Assembly: GCA_963680875.1 (NCBI GenBank) | Contig: OY804586.1 | Span: 56,578,203 to 56,642,202 of the forward strand | Direction of reading: 5' to 3' | DNA length: 64,000 nucleotides | DNA from: Bathymodiolus brooksi | Taxonomy: Eukaryota > Mollusca > Bivalvia > Mytilida > Modiolidae | Part shown: positions 11,290-23,590 of the stretch, in pieces | How positions within the stretch are numbered: the first letter of the stretch is position 1 | How the letters are laid out: each line of letters opens with the position of its first letter | Notes under the pieces: generated by a model | Database searches by the model: none | The model's input: only the letters and a program-made list of their open reading frames with translations | What the model was told of the DNA's origin: nothing | Made by a program: the position numbers and the translations under genes

Positions 11290-12204
11290 AATGTACTCAA
11301 CCATGAGCATGAGCTATGTCATAGTAAGAACAAGCAAACATGAATTGAATGTGCTGCCTGTTATGTACTCAATCAGGAGCATCAGCTATGCCATAGCGAG
11401 AACAAGTAATAATGAATTGAATGTGATGCCTGTTATGTACTCAACCAGGGGCATCAGCTATTTCATAGCGAGAACAAGAAAACATGAATTGAATGTGCTG
11501 CCTGTTATCTACTCAATCAGGAGCATCAGCTATGTCATAGCGAGAACAGGTAATACTGAATTGAATGTGATGTTTGTTATGTACTCAACCAGGAGCATCA
11601 GTCGTGACATAGCGAGAACAATCAAACATGAATTGAATGTGATATCTGTTATGTACCCAACCAGGAGAATTAGCTATGCCATACCGAGAACAAGTAATAA
11701 TGACATGAATGTAATATCTGTTATCTACTCAATCAGGATGATCAGCTATGTCATAGAGAGGACAGGTAATAATGAATTGAATGTGATGTCTGTTATGTAC
11801 TCAACCAGGAGTATCAGTCGTGACATAACGAGAACAAGCAAACATGAATTGAATATGATGTCTGTTATGTACCCAACCAGGAGTATCAGCTATGCCATAC
11901 CGAGAACAAGTAATAATGACATGAATGTGATGTCTGTTATGTACTCAACAAGGAGTATCAGCCATGTCATAGCGAGAACAGATAATAATGACATGAAAGT
12001 GATGTATGTTATGTACTCAACCAGGAGCATCAGCTATGTCATAACAAGAACAGGTAATAATGAACTGAATGTGATGCCTGTAATGTACTCATCCAGGAGT
12101 ATCAGCTATGTCATAGCGAAAACAGATAATAATGATATGAATGTGATGTCTGTTATGTACTCAATCAGGAGCATCAGCTATGTCGTAGGGAGAACAAGTA
12201 ATAA
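11290..12204 (+). repeat. 72-bp minisatellite, block 1 (about 12.7 copies)
   Basis: The unit runs from 'gaattgaatgtgatgcctg' through 'atgtactcaaccaggagc' to 'agcgagaacaagtaataat'. Because 72 is a multiple of three, one frame stays open for 305 codons (24-residue unit with MYSTRSISY and IARTSNN). Differences between units include many that alter residues, and later blocks contain stops, so I regard the frame as a by-product. The array is split by two insertions (12205-13244 and 13893-14628). Confidence 0.9.
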
Positions 12205-13244
12205 CTAGAACTGTGAGTGACCTCACTGAGTGATACCCCCGCTTGCAATACTATGATGTTCAAACTTTGGAATAGAGGTATATTAGCAAGTTACCTATGA
12301 AAAATGAACGGATATGGAGTTATGTCAAGGAGACAACATCCTATCTCCAAAATAAACTAACCAAGAACATGAACCCCCTTTCGGTGAAAGCATAAGTTGA
12401 ATTATCTCTACTTCTAAATTTTAGACAACAACGGTATTGCCTCATGCACATCTGCAGGTTTTGTACTACAACTGCAAAGTTTCATAAAAATTCAATAAGC
12501 AGCTTAGTAGGAGTTGTGCGTACAAGGTACATCCCCCCTTTTCGTTAAAGTATAAGTTGAATTATCTCCCCTTTTAAAATTTGGACAGCAACCATATTCC
12601 TTCATGCACATCTGCAGGTTGTGTACTACCACTGTATAAAGTTTCATTAAAATTCAATAAACAATTTATTAGGAGTTGCGCTTACAAGGTACATGTCCCC
12701 CCCTTTTCGTGAAAGTATAAGTTGAATTATCTCCCTTTCTAAAATTTAGACAGCAACGGTATTGCTTCATGCGCATTTTGCAGGTTGTGTACTACAACTG
12801 TAAAGTTTCATAAAAATTCAAGAAGCAGCTTAGTAGAAGTTGTGCTTACAATGTACATTCCCCTTTTCGTGAAAGTATAAGTTGAATTATCTCCCCTTCT
12901 AAATTTTAGACAGCAACGGTATTCCTTCATGCACATCTGCAGGTTGTGTACTACCACTGTGTAAAGTTTCATGAAAATTCAATAAGTAGTTTAGTAGGAG
13001 TTGCGCTTACAAGGTACATGCCCCCATTTTCTTGAAAGTATAAGTTGAATTATCTCCCCTTTTAAATTTTGGACAGCAACCATATTCCGTCATGCACATC
13101 TGCAGGTTGTGTACTACAAATGTGTAAAGTTTCATAAAAATCCAATAAGCGGTTTAGGAGGAATTTCGCTTACAAGGTACATGGACGGACGGAAGGACAG
13201 GGTGATTCCTATATACCCCCCATACTTTGCTTGCGGGGGTATAA
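12205..13244 (+). mobile_element. Hairpin-ended non-autonomous element, family 2, copy 1
   Basis: Starts CTAGAACTGTGAG; the 5' subterminal GATACCCCCGC is repeated inverted at the 3' end (GCGGGGGTATAA). The core is about six units of ~158 bp with 'aagttgaattatctcccc' and 'catgcacatctgcagg'. A GGACGGACGGAAGGACAGG tract precedes the 3' hairpin (TATACCCCC ... GGGGGTATA). Removing it joins 'aagtaataa' to 'tgaattgaatg' and restores the host 72-bp unit exactly, without target duplication and between A and T. Confidence 0.8.
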
Positions 13245-13892
13245 TGAATTGAATGTGATGCCTGTTATGTACTCAACCAGGAGCATTAGCTATGCCATAG
13301 CGAAAACAGGTAATAATGAACTGAATGTGATGCCTGTTATGTACTCATCCAGGAGTATCTGCTATGTCATAGCGAGAACAGATAATAATGAACTGAATGT
13401 GATGCCTGTTATGTACTCATCCAGGAGTATCTGCTATGTCATAGCGAGAACAGATAATAATGAACAGAATGTGATGCCTCTTATGTACTCAACGAGGAGC
13501 ATCATCTATGGCATAGCGAAAACAGGTAATAATTAACTGAATGTGATGCATGTTATGTACTCAACCAGGAGCATCAGCTATGTCATAGCGAGAACAAGTA
13601 ACAATGAACTGAATGTGATGCCTGTTATGTACTCATCCAGGAGCATCAGCTATGTCATAGCGGGAACAAGTAATAATGAATTGAATGTGATGCCTGTTAT
13701 GTACTCATCCAGAAGAATCTGCTATGTCATAGCGAGAACAGATAATAATGACATGAATGTGATATATGTTATGTACTCAATCAGGAGTATCAGCTCTGTC
13801 ATACCGAGAACAAATAATAGTGAATTGAATGTGATGCCTGTTATGTACTCAACCAGGAGCATCAGCTATGTCGTAGCGAGAACAAGTAATAA
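13245..13892 (+). repeat. 72-bp minisatellite, block 2 (nine copies)
   Basis: Continues the array of block 1 in phase. Several units read 'tactcatccaggag' in place of 'tactcaaccaggag', suggesting local homogenisation. An in-frame TAA near 13534 breaks the open frame. Confidence 0.88.
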
Positions 13893-14628
13893 CTAGAACT
13901 GTGAGTGACCTCACTGAGTGATACCCCCCGCTTGCAATACTATGATGTTCAAACTTTGGAATACAGGTATATTAGCAAGTTACCTATGAAAAATGAACGG
14001 ATATGGAGTTATGTCAAGGAGACAACATCCCATCTCCAAAATAAACTAACCAAGAACATACATCTAGGGGTCGCCACAACTACATGACCCCCTTTTCATG
14101 AAAGTATAAGTTGAATTATCTCCCCTTGCAAATTTTAGACAGCAACGGTATTGCTTCATGCACATCTGCAGACTGTGTACTACAACTGTAAAGTTTCATA
14201 AAAATTCAGTAAGCAGCTTAGTAGGAGTTGTGCTTACATGGTACATCCCCCCTTTTCGTGAAAGTATAAGTTGAATTATCTCCCCTTTTAAATTTTGAAC
14301 AGCAACCATATTCCTTCATGCACATCTGCAGGTAGTGTACTACAACTGTGTAAAGTTTCACAAAACTCCAATAAGCCATTTTGGAGGTGTGCTTACAAGG
14401 TACATCCCCCTTTTCGTGAAAGTATAAGTTGAATTATCTCCCCTTCTAAATGTTAGACAGCAACGGTATTGCTTCATGCACATCTGCAGACTGTGTACTA
14501 CAACTGTAAAGTTTCATAAAAATTCAATAAGCAATTTAGTAGGATTTGCCCTTACAAGGTACATTGAAGGACGGACGGAAGGACAGGGTGATTCCGATAT
14601 ACCCCCATACTTTGCATGCGGGGTATAA
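13893..14628 (+). mobile_element. Hairpin-ended non-autonomous element, family 2, copy 2
   Basis: Same termini as copy 1 (CTAGAACTGTGAG start, GGGGTATAA end) with about four core units. It sits at exactly the same position of the 72-bp host unit ('aagtaataa' / 'tgaattg'). The first ~190 bp are nearly identical to copy 1, so it is either a second insertion at a preferred site or a co-amplified copy that lost units. Confidence 0.8.
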
Positions 14629-14858
14629 TGAATTGAATGTGATACCCGTTATGTACTCAACCAGGAGCATCAGCTATGTCATAGCGAGAACAAGTAACAA
14701 TGACATGAATATGAAGCATGTTATGTACTTAACCAGGGGCATCAGCTATGTCATATATATATAGCGAGAACAAGTAATTATTGAATGTGATGTCTGTTAT
14801 ATACTCAACCAGGAGTATTAGCTATGCCATAGCGAGAACAAGTTATGATGGAATGAAT
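14629..14858 (+). repeat. 72-bp minisatellite, block 3 (about three diverged copies)
   Basis: The end of the array; it includes a small tatatatata insertion near 14753-14762 and then decays into the 52-bp array. Confidence 0.8.
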
Positions 14859-14859
14859 G

Positions 14860-15893
14860 TGATGTCGGTTAATCTTCCCACTGTTGATTAGTTTGTCATT
14901 GAATTTACAGTGATGGTCGATTAATCTTCCCATTGTTGATTAGTTTGTCATTGAATTGACAGTGATGGTCGATTAATCTTCCTATTGTTTAGTTTGTCAT
15001 TGAATTTACAGTGATGGTCGATTAATCTTCCCACTGTTGATTAGTTTGTCATTGAATTTACAGTGATGGTCGATTAATCTTCCTATTGTTGATTAGTTTG
15101 TCATTGAATTTACAGTGATGGTCGATTAATCTTCCCATTGTTGATTAGTTTGTCATTGAATTTACAGTGATGGTCGATTAATCTTCCCATTGTTGATTAG
15201 TTTGTCATTGAATTGACAGTGATGGTCGATTAATCTTCCCACTGTTGATTAGTTTGTCATTGAATTTACAGTGATGGTCGATTAATCTTCCCATTGTTGA
15301 TTAGTTTGTCATTGAATTGACAGTAATGGTCGATTAATCTTCCCATTGTTGATTAGTTTGTCATTGAATTTACAGTGATGGTCGATTAATCTTCCCACTG
15401 TTGATTAGTTTGTCATTGAATTTACAGTGATGGTCGATTAATCTTCCCACTGTTGATTAGTTTGTCATTGAATTTACAGCGATGGTCGATTAATCTTCCC
15501 ATTGTTGATTAGTTTGTCATTGAATTTACAGTGATGGTCGATTAATCTTCCCATTGTTGATTAGTTTGTCGTTGAATTTACAGTGATGGTCGATTAATCT
15601 TCCCATTGTTGATTAGTTTGCCATTGAATTTACAGTGATGGTCGATTAATCTTCCCATTGTTGATTATTTTGTCATTGAATTTACAGTGATGGTCGATTA
15701 ATCTTCCCATTGTTGATTAGTTTGCCATTGAATTTACAGTGATGGACGATTAATCTTCCCATTGTTGAATAGTTTGTCATTGAATTTACAGTGATGGTCG
15801 ATTAATCTTCCCATTGGTGATTAGTTTGTCATTGAATTTACAGTGATGGTCGATTAATCTTCCCATTGTTGATTAGTTTGTCATTCAATTGTA
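14860..15893 (+). repeat. 52-bp minisatellite, about 20 copies
   Basis: Unit: gatggtcgattaatcttccc + (a/c) + attgttgattagtttgtcat + tgaatttacagt, with few substitutions (attgac for atttac, accc for attc). High uniformity suggests recent amplification. Confidence 0.92.
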
Positions 15894-15904
15894 TATGTAA
15901 CAAC

Positions 15905-16340
15905 GTTCAAGCAGTACCTCTATATGGAGTAATATGATATCTCTCAGTTGATACGATATTCCAGTGACTCTGGTTCCGATCCGGCTTTCTTATATATAGA
16001 GAGGGTTGCTGCTAACAAAGCAACATGAACCAATGTATCCTAGCGATTAATTTGATGTCAACATCATACCATTTTTGTTCGCCTTCATGACTTGGTAATT
16101 AACCGACACTAAATATCAGTCACATGACAGAAACCAGTAGTGGAGGAGGAACTGCTTACCCTTGCTGAGCACCTGCTCTCTCTATTAAGCTTTTAAGTGT
16201 GGATTCGTGTTGCTTGCTCTTTAGTTTTCTGTGTAGTATTTTGTATATCATTGTTTGTCCTTTTGTCCTTTTTCATTTGGTCATTGCATTGTATTGACCA
16301 AGGATATATTCCGTTTGTCATAGTCAGAATTCGGTATTTC
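15905..16340 (+). pseudogene. Reverse-transcriptase tail relic (same family as 2745-3405)
   Basis: The plus strand carries ISQLIRYS (about 15935-15958), a gagggttgctgctaac stretch and 'ggaggaactgcttacccttg', which match the minus-strand relic at 2.9-3.2 kb in order. Stops are frequent; only the C-terminal coding end and 3' flank remain. Confidence 0.5.
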
Positions 16341-17462
16341 TTCTTGCATGACTTAATAAAGGATTTTTTTTTATCTACAGGACGAGTGCTAATAGTAGTT
16401 CGGGAAGTCTTGACACATTTAAAGCACTTTGTACCTGCTTTTTCGTAGATTCATGGTTCTAAATCGTTTGCTTTCTGTGTAGTGTTTTGTTGGGTATTTT
16501 TTTTCTCTTTCATTAGGCCATCATATTTTCTGTCCTTCAATATATGCCTTCTGATTAGCAATCTTTTTTTTTGTGTTTCGCAATCCGAGGGAATAGGGTC
16601 GAAGAGTGACAACGTAATCAATATTATATTTGGTTACAGCAGTTTAAAATGACTTAATGAGTAATTGTTGCTTAATGCCAAGTGATCAATTTTACATATA
16701 TGTCATTACATGGTGATAGGATAGCAAATACCTTTTTGGTGACATTACACAATGTACTGAAAAAACGTTTAAATGGATTTTATTTGTTCTCGTTCACTGA
16801 AACAACGGACTACTTGTAAGACATGTCGATCCACTCGGACACATTGTTCTAACTCCAAACCAAAACGTTCTAGCTCTGATTCCTTAATCACGCGTCCTTA
16901 GTCAATCTATATGATCCAAATAGACAAATTCGGGGAAATTCATTTGCAAAGAAGATATTATATTATAAAAAGTAACTTGACATGTGTTCCATATCAATAA
17001 TGCCACCACATGTGTTCTGAGGTAAACAGAAGTAATCTAAAGATATTATAGTTCTTATTAAGATTTTAACATGAATGGCTGTACTTTAATTATTAGGTAG
17101 AACAACGTAACGTCGTCATTGAAATGCCCTATCATTATGAAAAGGTGAAGGCTACAAAATTATGAATTGTCTAGTCTATAAATAGAATGTATGACTCATG
17201 GCATGTATACATGTGAAGCATAGAGGGCGTTTCCTCTAAAATTAGAAACGTCCTTAATCTGTACCTGTGAACCAGAAACACGATGACTGGTATTACAGTC
17301 TATCTCTAAGGTGAATAATTTATGTCATCTTGACTAAATAGTATCATGTTTGGGTACAAGCAGAAGATCTCTAAGTCTAATCTCATGAGTCGAGTCGGTA
17401 GAAAAGAATCAACATAAAGGTCCAGATCAGACAAGCGGGAGGACAGGGAATCTACTTTGAAA
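16341..17462. other. Non-coding stretch
   Basis: AT-rich, no protein-like frame or tandem repeat seen. Confidence 0.45.
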
Positions 17463-18426
17463 CAAGGGCAACGCAAAGTGTGGCGTATCCCCTTGCCTAA
17501 AAATTAGACCCTGTGACCTTGACCTTGAAAATCAACACGGTTCCAGATTCTCTTAAGGTCTAAGTATGTACCAAGTTTGGTCAAAATCCATTGAAGGATG
17601 TTGATTCTAGAGTGTTCACAAGGATGTTATGCGGTAAAAATTTGACCCCTTGACCTTTGACCTTGAAAATCAATAGGGTTCTAGACTCTCCTAAGGACTA
17701 TGTATGTACCAAATTTGGTCAAAATCCATTGAAAGATCTTGATTCTAGAGTGTTCACAAGGATGTTATGCGGTAAAAATTTGACCCCTTGACCTTTGACC
17801 TTGAAAATCAATAGGATTCCAGACTCTCCAAAGAACCATGTATGTACCAGGTTTGGTCAAAATCCATTGAAGGATGTTGATTCTAGAGTGTTCACAAGGA
17901 TGTTACACGGTAAAAATTTGATCCGGTGACATTGACCGTTCACCTATGACCTATGACCTTGAAAATCAATAGCGTTCCAGACTCTCCTAAGGACTAAGTA
18001 TGTACCAAGTTTGGTCAAAATCCATTGAAGGATGTTGATTCTAGAGTGTTCACAAGGATGTTACACAGTAAAAAATTTACCAAGTGACCTTGACCTTTGA
18101 CCTTGAAAATCAATAGTGTTCCAGACTCTCCTAAGGACTAAGTATGTACCAAGTTTAGTCAAAATTCATTGAAGGATGTTGATTCTAGAGTGTTCACAAA
18201 GATGTTATGCAGTATAAAATTGACTCGGTGACCTTGACCTTTTACCTTGAAAAGCAATAGGGTTCCAGATTCTCTTAAGGACTAAATATGTACCAAGTTT
18301 GGTCAAAATCCATTGAAGGATGTTGATCCTAGAGTGTTCACAAGAATGTTACTGAAGGACGGAAGGACGGACGGACGGACGGTAGCGTTACTATATCCCT
18401 TCACAACTTCGTTGGCGAGGGGATAA
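17463..18426 (+). mobile_element. Hairpin-ended non-autonomous element, family 4
   Basis: Starts CAAGGGCAACGC; the subterminal GTATCCCC at about 17484 reappears inverted in the end GGGGATAA (18419-18426). The core is six to seven units of ~148 bp with 'ccattgaaggatgttgattc', each carrying TGACCTTGACCTTTGACC-type text. A GGACGGACGGACGGACGG tract precedes the terminal hairpin. A-rich left flank (tttgaaa) and T-starting right flank match family 2. Exact ends are inferred from the other families. Confidence 0.65.
17645..18105. promoter_or_regulatory. DR1 nuclear-receptor-like motifs within the repeat
   Basis: TGACCTTTGACCT, the complement of AGGTCAAAGGTCA, occurs in several core units (near 17655, 17794, 18090). 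That is a direct repeat of AGGTCA half-sites spaced by one. The motif is plain in the sequence; any receptor binding is inference. Confidence 0.4.
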
Positions 18427-18609
18427 TAAGTAAGATAGATTTCTAAGAATGATATTGTATTATAAATCATATAAGTAATTTAAATGACACAATTTACAGA
18501 AATAATATTCAACATTTAATTAATAATACAAATAGAATCTTAAATTTATTTCAATTATGCATTCAGTATTATCTTAAATTACAAATGCAATAAATGCTTT
18601 ATGATATAG

Positions 18610-18981
18610 CGAGTGAGTGAGTGATTGTTGTTTAGTGCTATACGAATAATTTGTGAACTATATCATGGCGAGAAACATGTTATATTTCAATGATATGATG
18701 ATGATGTCTGCTTTGTACTAGATCAACACGCTTGGCTGGATTTTTACAGTGTTGGCTGTTTCTCTCAATCTCTCTTTCTCTCTTAAACAACAGTCTGTGG
18801 GTAGACATGTCGCTCCACTCGGACACATTATCCTGATTTAGAGCCAACCAGTCTTTTCTCGTACTTCTTAATTCTGTGTGTTTAGCCGAGGAACAGCAAA
18901 TACCAATTTCAATAGTCTTTAGTTCACGGATCTACCACACTCAGGGCGAGCACGCTAACCATTATACAACCGACGTCCTTA
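18610..18981 (-). mobile_element. tRNA-headed SINE, family 1
   Basis: The plus strand runs from gagtgagtgagtgattg through ctatatcatggcgaga to the tRNA-like head with 'cgagcacgctaacc' and 'accgacgtcc'. The B box is degenerate. Copies with the same order lie at 21831, 27651, 47583, 55276 and 63391, all in this orientation. Confidence 0.65.
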
Positions 18982-19699
18982 AAGAATAATGACTCGCTCA
19001 CTAATTTGCATGAAGACATTCTCATATACATATACATGTACTACATATTTTGTTTAAATGAAGGCTGACCATGTAGTGACAGGGCTAAAGCTTGTATAAA
19101 TGTGTAGATAAATATGTTAAAAACATTGACCAGACATTTCAGTATAAGTTTCATTAAAATATCATTGGAAAGATTCAATTGTGATTAAATAAAAACCCAA
19201 AATATAGGACTAAACATATATAATTAATTTCTTTATGAAGAAGGCACATAATTGACTACACTTCTCAGTTGAGGAATTACCCCACAGGCTCTTGTTTCCT
19301 TACAGGACTACATTGTATACAATAAAACCTTCGTTAATATTGGTTTGTCTGGTCAATATGATACCACATTTACTACACAAAAAGTGCATTGTATAATATT
19401 TATATAATATAATTGCATAATATAAGTTATATCTGTTGTGTGTTTTACATTTGATATTTAAAATCATAGAAATACAACATGTATTATACATGTATCTCCT
19501 TGGATATATAAGACAATAAGAAATTATCCATCTGATTGTTAACAATATAAATAGACAATAGTAGTGCAGTGTCTTAAAATATAAAGTTTATATGTATTAG
19601 GCTTAAAAACTGGAACAAAATATGTATTCATTGAAAATCATATTTGAATTAAATGATAAAATTATACAATCATTCTTTTGATATTTTCTGCCAACAGGG
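18982..19699. other. AT-rich non-coding stretch
   Basis: No supported feature; a minus-strand 81-codon frame at 19300-19545 has no recognisable motif. Confidence 0.45.
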
Positions 19700-19910
19700 G
19701 GAGGGAGGGTCAACTGATTTAACCTTTCAACTTTGATGAAGGTTATTCCAGAAATACTTTGTGCACACTAACTTTGATATCTACGTTTTATTACAAGCAC
19801 TAGGTCGATACCTCTGTTGGTGGACTATTATTCTCCGAGGGTTTCATCTGACCAGTAGTCAGTGCTTCAGCACTGCCATGGTTTGTTAGATATATTTGTT
19901 ATTGAAATTT
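19700..19910 (+). mobile_element. Retroelement 3' tail with degenerate hammerhead motif
   Basis: TTGATGA (about 19733-19739), GAAA (19751-19754) and GTGCAC (19761-19766) keep the hammerhead order with C to T in the core. It is followed by 'ggtggactattattctccg' and 'gtagtcagtgcttcag', text I associate with dispersed retroelement tails in bivalves. Confidence 0.45.
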
Positions 19911-19940
19911 AGTGTCTAAATAATGTAATTATTTTTAAAA

Positions 19941-20130
19941 CAAGGTTCTCCTCCCTGAGACAAAGGTGACCTTGGCTGATTTTGTCCGTCCTGTTTTGGC
20001 CCTTTGGTTTAATTTCCCCCACAATACTTTTAATTATTTGGCTTTTCAACCTTTTGACTTTGACCATACTTGATAAATGTTATTCCAGAAACGAGTTGTG
20101 CACATTAAATTTGATATCTACGTTTCTATT
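19941..20130 (+). mobile_element. Second retroelement tail with degenerate hammerhead motif
   Basis: Contains 'cttttgactttgaccatact', TTGATAA in place of CTGATGA, GAAA (20088-20091) and gttgtgcac. It is the closest of the four to an expected stem III (ACGAGTT) but its core is mutated. Confidence 0.4.
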
Positions 20131-20870
20131 AGCAATCAGGTTCCCAAAGCTCAACAGGTAAAACGTGACAAGGGTACCATAAAATTTATATTTAGGTTGG
20201 TGACAGTATATTACATGTACAATATTGGTGTATTGACAGTAAATATAGAATTTGTATGGCTATGCTTAGAAACGTGGGAAAGACAAGCTATACCAGAAAA
20301 AACTATATTTAGGTCAGTAACAGTATATTACAAAACTTTATCCAGTCAATGACTACTCAAATAGAGTACAAGAGCAAACGTCTTAATTATCTACATTTTG
20401 TACTTGTGTTATTTGTCTGTAGTGTGAATAATTAGCTTAAATATATCATATTAGCCAATTAAATAGAAAAAATAGACAAGACACAAGCTAAACAAACTGA
20501 TGACGTCTTTTCAAAATTACAATTTGTTATATTAATGAAGTACATAAAAGCATACATTACTATATATAACACTAATAAACAAATTAATATTCACAAACAA
20601 AATCGAAAGAAAATAAAATTAAGATGGATTCATATGATGTGCATGTTCACCCAATTCATTTCCAGTTATACGATAAGGAATCTTTTTGAACAATTAATAT
20701 AATCAAAAACATATTTACAAATGATACAATTTTGTTCATGAGATAAAAAAAGTTCACATAGTTTCCAGAATACAAAGTTTCCCCAACAAACTCAGCTAGT
20801 GAGAACCGATTTCCGACTTCATTTTCAATGTTTTGTAATTCATAATTCAAATATCTTTTGAACATTCATA
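20131..20870. other. AT-rich non-coding stretch
   Basis: Nothing recognised; two short open frames on either strand lack motifs. Confidence 0.45.
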
Positions 20871-21428
20871 GCAATCATAGGCAGGGTGATCATTTTGAAA
20901 ATTTCAACCCTGAATACACTTCTACACATGCCAAGGATCATTCCTGTGAAGTTTCATTACAATAATAAAAAAATAAAATATCTTTAGAACATTGATGGTG
21001 GCCATTTTAAAACAATTTTAATTTTTTTTTAATTCCATGGTTACCATGGCAATGGCAGCCATTTTGAAAATGCACTACTACACATCCCAAGGGATCATTC
21101 CTCTGAAGTTTCATTACTATCAGATAACAAATATATTTAGAACATTCATGGTTACCATGGGAACGGTGGCCATTTTAAAAGAAATGTTTTTTTTAATTCC
21201 TGTGAAATTTCATTACAATCAAACTAAAGCAAATATTTCCCTTGAAGAATACAAATCCACATAGGATTCTATAGTAACTAGCTTAGTTCCCTAAAGATAC
21301 ACCCAAAGGAGCCCCAGTGCAAAATTTTAGATCATATCTATATACATAAATTTAGCATCATACCAAACCTCAAGATTATTGGACCTATGATTTCTGCGAA
21401 CCACAGCAGACAACTTCTCGTGTTACAG

Positions 21429-21434
21429 AAAGAA

Positions 21435-21479
<45 letters not shown>
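21429..21479 (+). repeat. (AAT)n microsatellite
   Basis: About 15 AAT units with an aac interruption, inside the repeat above. Confidence 0.95.
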
Positions 21480-21480
<1 letters not shown>

Positions 21481-21579
21481 TAACAATTTTCAACCTTGAA
21501 TGCACGTCTGCATATCCCATGGATAATTCCTGTGAAGTTTCATTTCAATCGAATTAAAAGATATGCTTTAACTTTTACG

Positions 21580-21593
21580 GTTACCATGGCAAC
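21580..21593. promoter_or_regulatory. RFX X-box-like motif
   Basis: GTTACCATGGCAAC fits the X-box consensus GTNRCC-N(0-3)-RGYAAC. Near copies with one change lie at 21040-21053, 21151-21164 and 21706-21719. Whether any is bound is unknown. Confidence 0.4.
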
Positions 21594-21830
21594 TGTGACC
21601 ATTTTGACAAATTTTAAATCCTAAATTCACAACTACACATCCCAAAAACATTCCTATGAAATTTCATTACAATCGAACGAAAACCTTTTTGTAAAACCTT
21701 TCATGATTACCATGGCAACGACGGATACATTCACGTGTTGTAGTTAAAAAAATTATAATAAATGGAGTAAAACAATAAATCTCTAAACTTCATAATTTCA
21801 GTTACATTTTAAGACCAATACAGAATTACC

Positions 21831-22144
21831 AGTGAGTGAGTGATTTTTGCTTAATGCCAACGCAGCAATTTTTCAGCTATATTATGGCGTGAACAAGTTA
21901 CATTAAATGAATGATGATGAGGTCTGCTTTGAACTAGACCAACATACTTAGTTGCATTTTTAGTTGGACACATTATCCTGATTCCAAGCCAACCAGTAGT
22001 TTTTCTTTTTCCTTAATGATGCATGCTTAGCGGAGAAGCAACAAATACCAATACTATAAAATTTATTTGACCTGATCTGGGCTTGAACCCACGATCTACC
22101 GCACTCGCAGCGAGCACGCTAACCTTTACACCACCCATGCGGTT
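21831..22144 (-). mobile_element. tRNA-headed SINE, family 1
   Basis: The minus strand begins near aaccgcatgggtggtgtaaa (A-box-like TGGTGTAAAGG) with B box GGTTCAAGCCC, and ends with the ctaaaaa... and gtgagtgactcactcact-type tail. The best preserved head of the family-1 copies. Confidence 0.75.
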
Positions 22145-22499
22145 ATAATTATCAAATTTTAATACATGTCCATAAGTTAATATGCAAAAATAAAACTTAA
22201 AAGGCTAACCATCAAATTATCACGAAAGAATGAAAATAACACACATAGTTAAATACGAAATAACAAATGATGTTATTACATATGACTATTATGGAAAAAT
22301 GGGTGGGGCCAGGAGATAAATGACGTATGTACAGAAATGCATCAATAAACAAAAAATAACACGGAAATTCTTTTCATACTGTAACACATATCGGTTCAAG
22401 TATGAAAATAATATCAACATCTTCATAACAATTTAGATTATCATCTTAAAGCAGATTTCACAATAATTGGCTAATTAATTTATAATCATTTCCCGTATC
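22145..22499. other. Non-coding stretch
   Basis: AT-rich with no recognisable feature. Confidence 0.4.
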
Positions 22500-22790
22500 T
22501 GACACAGAGCCAATATATATTATATACAGCTACGAGCCAAAATCCATATACGTAAAGTTAATATAAGATCCCAACATCTGGCACAATGCCAAAATATATA
22601 TAGATCAGGTTAATATAACATTCAAGTATTTGAAAAGGCACAGGAATATATGTAGGTCAGATTAAAATAAGATTAAAACACCTGACATAGTGCCAAAATA
22701 TATGTAGGTCATGTTTATGTAGCATTCAAGAGTCTGTAATGGCAAAGGAATCTGTGTAGGTCAGTTTATTACATAATCTCAGCACATGGC
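22500..22790 (+). repeat. Diverged ~60-bp repeats in alternating order
   Basis: Phrases 'acacagtgccaaaatatat'-like and 'aggcacaggaatatatgtag'-like, each followed by 'gtaggtcaggttaatataa', alternate four or five times with many substitutions, giving a dimer of about 120 bp. Confidence 0.6.
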
Positions 22791-23112
22791 ACAAATCAAT
22801 GGTCCTTGCCACAGGGAGAATAGATATTACAAAATTGATATTACATAAATTGAAAGTTGCAAAATCTAATGTTCATCTATAAAAAAAATAACTTATCATG
22901 AGGTCATACAATACATTACTTTTTATTTCAGTTTATATATTATATATATATATATATAAATTGCTGAGTTAGATTGCTGTCAAATTATAATATTAAGTAT
23001 ATATATATATATGTACCATCTACACACGCTTATACACATGTCTTGCGTCTATCCCTAGATTTACCTTACGAGACAAGGTAACACTACGACTATTGAAGCT
23101 CCTTTTTAGGGA

Positions 23113-23204
23113 GTGGATGTAGTCGAGTGGTCTAGGGCGCTGGACGTAAGGCTAAGCGAATGGTGCTGCAGTGTAACAATGGTGTGGGTTCAAATCCCGT
23201 CGAG
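23113..23204 (+). tRNA. tRNA-Leu-like sequence, probably SINE-derived or a pseudogene (copy 1)
   Basis: A box TAGTCGAGTGG (23120-23130) and B box GGTTCAAATCC (23187-23197) both fit the pol III consensus. The extra distance between them and CGAGTGGTCTAGGGCGCTGGA resemble a class II tRNA such as Leu. The acceptor stem and the 3' half of the anticodon stem pair poorly, so a working tRNA is unlikely. Copy 2 is at 23591-23682. Confidence 0.45.
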
Positions 23205-23590
23205 GGAAGAACAAAAATTTGACAGCGCTAAAATCTAATTCTAACACTGTTTGGTTTAATTTTCAGACGTATATAATATTTAGTATTAACCTAGTATCCT
23301 TTAAAGTAACTTTGAGATCCAGTGGGACAGATATATTGTATGGTTGTCACTTGCTTCTAGACGTTTGTATAATATACTTTATTTCCTGTGACTGTATAAT
23401 GAATAATTCTTCATTATCCTATCCAATATATTAAAAAATTGCTGAGTTAGATTGCTGTCAAATTATAATATTAAGTATATATATATATATGTACCATCTA
23501 CACACGCTTATACACATGTCTTGCGTCTATCCCTAGATTTACCTTACGAGACAAGGTAACACTACGACTATTGAAGCTCTTTTTTAGGGA

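Larger units (their letters stand above)
20871..21740 (+). repeat. Diverged tandem repeat (~130-170 bp unit) with X-box-like motif
   Basis: Five to six units share 'catcccaaggatcattcctg', 'gtgaagtttcattacaat' and 'ggttaccatggcaac', then 'ggccattttgaaa'. The spacing is irregular because of internal changes and a trinucleotide insertion. Confidence 0.7.

Noticed and set aside
11291..12208. 305-codon open frame of 24-residue repeats
   Set aside because: The 72-bp unit is a multiple of three, so one open unit yields a long frame. Unit differences often alter residues, later blocks have stops, and no signal or splice context supports it.
14860..15893. CRISPR-like regular repeats
   Set aside because: Units are directly adjacent without unique spacers, and the sequence is eukaryotic; it is a minisatellite.
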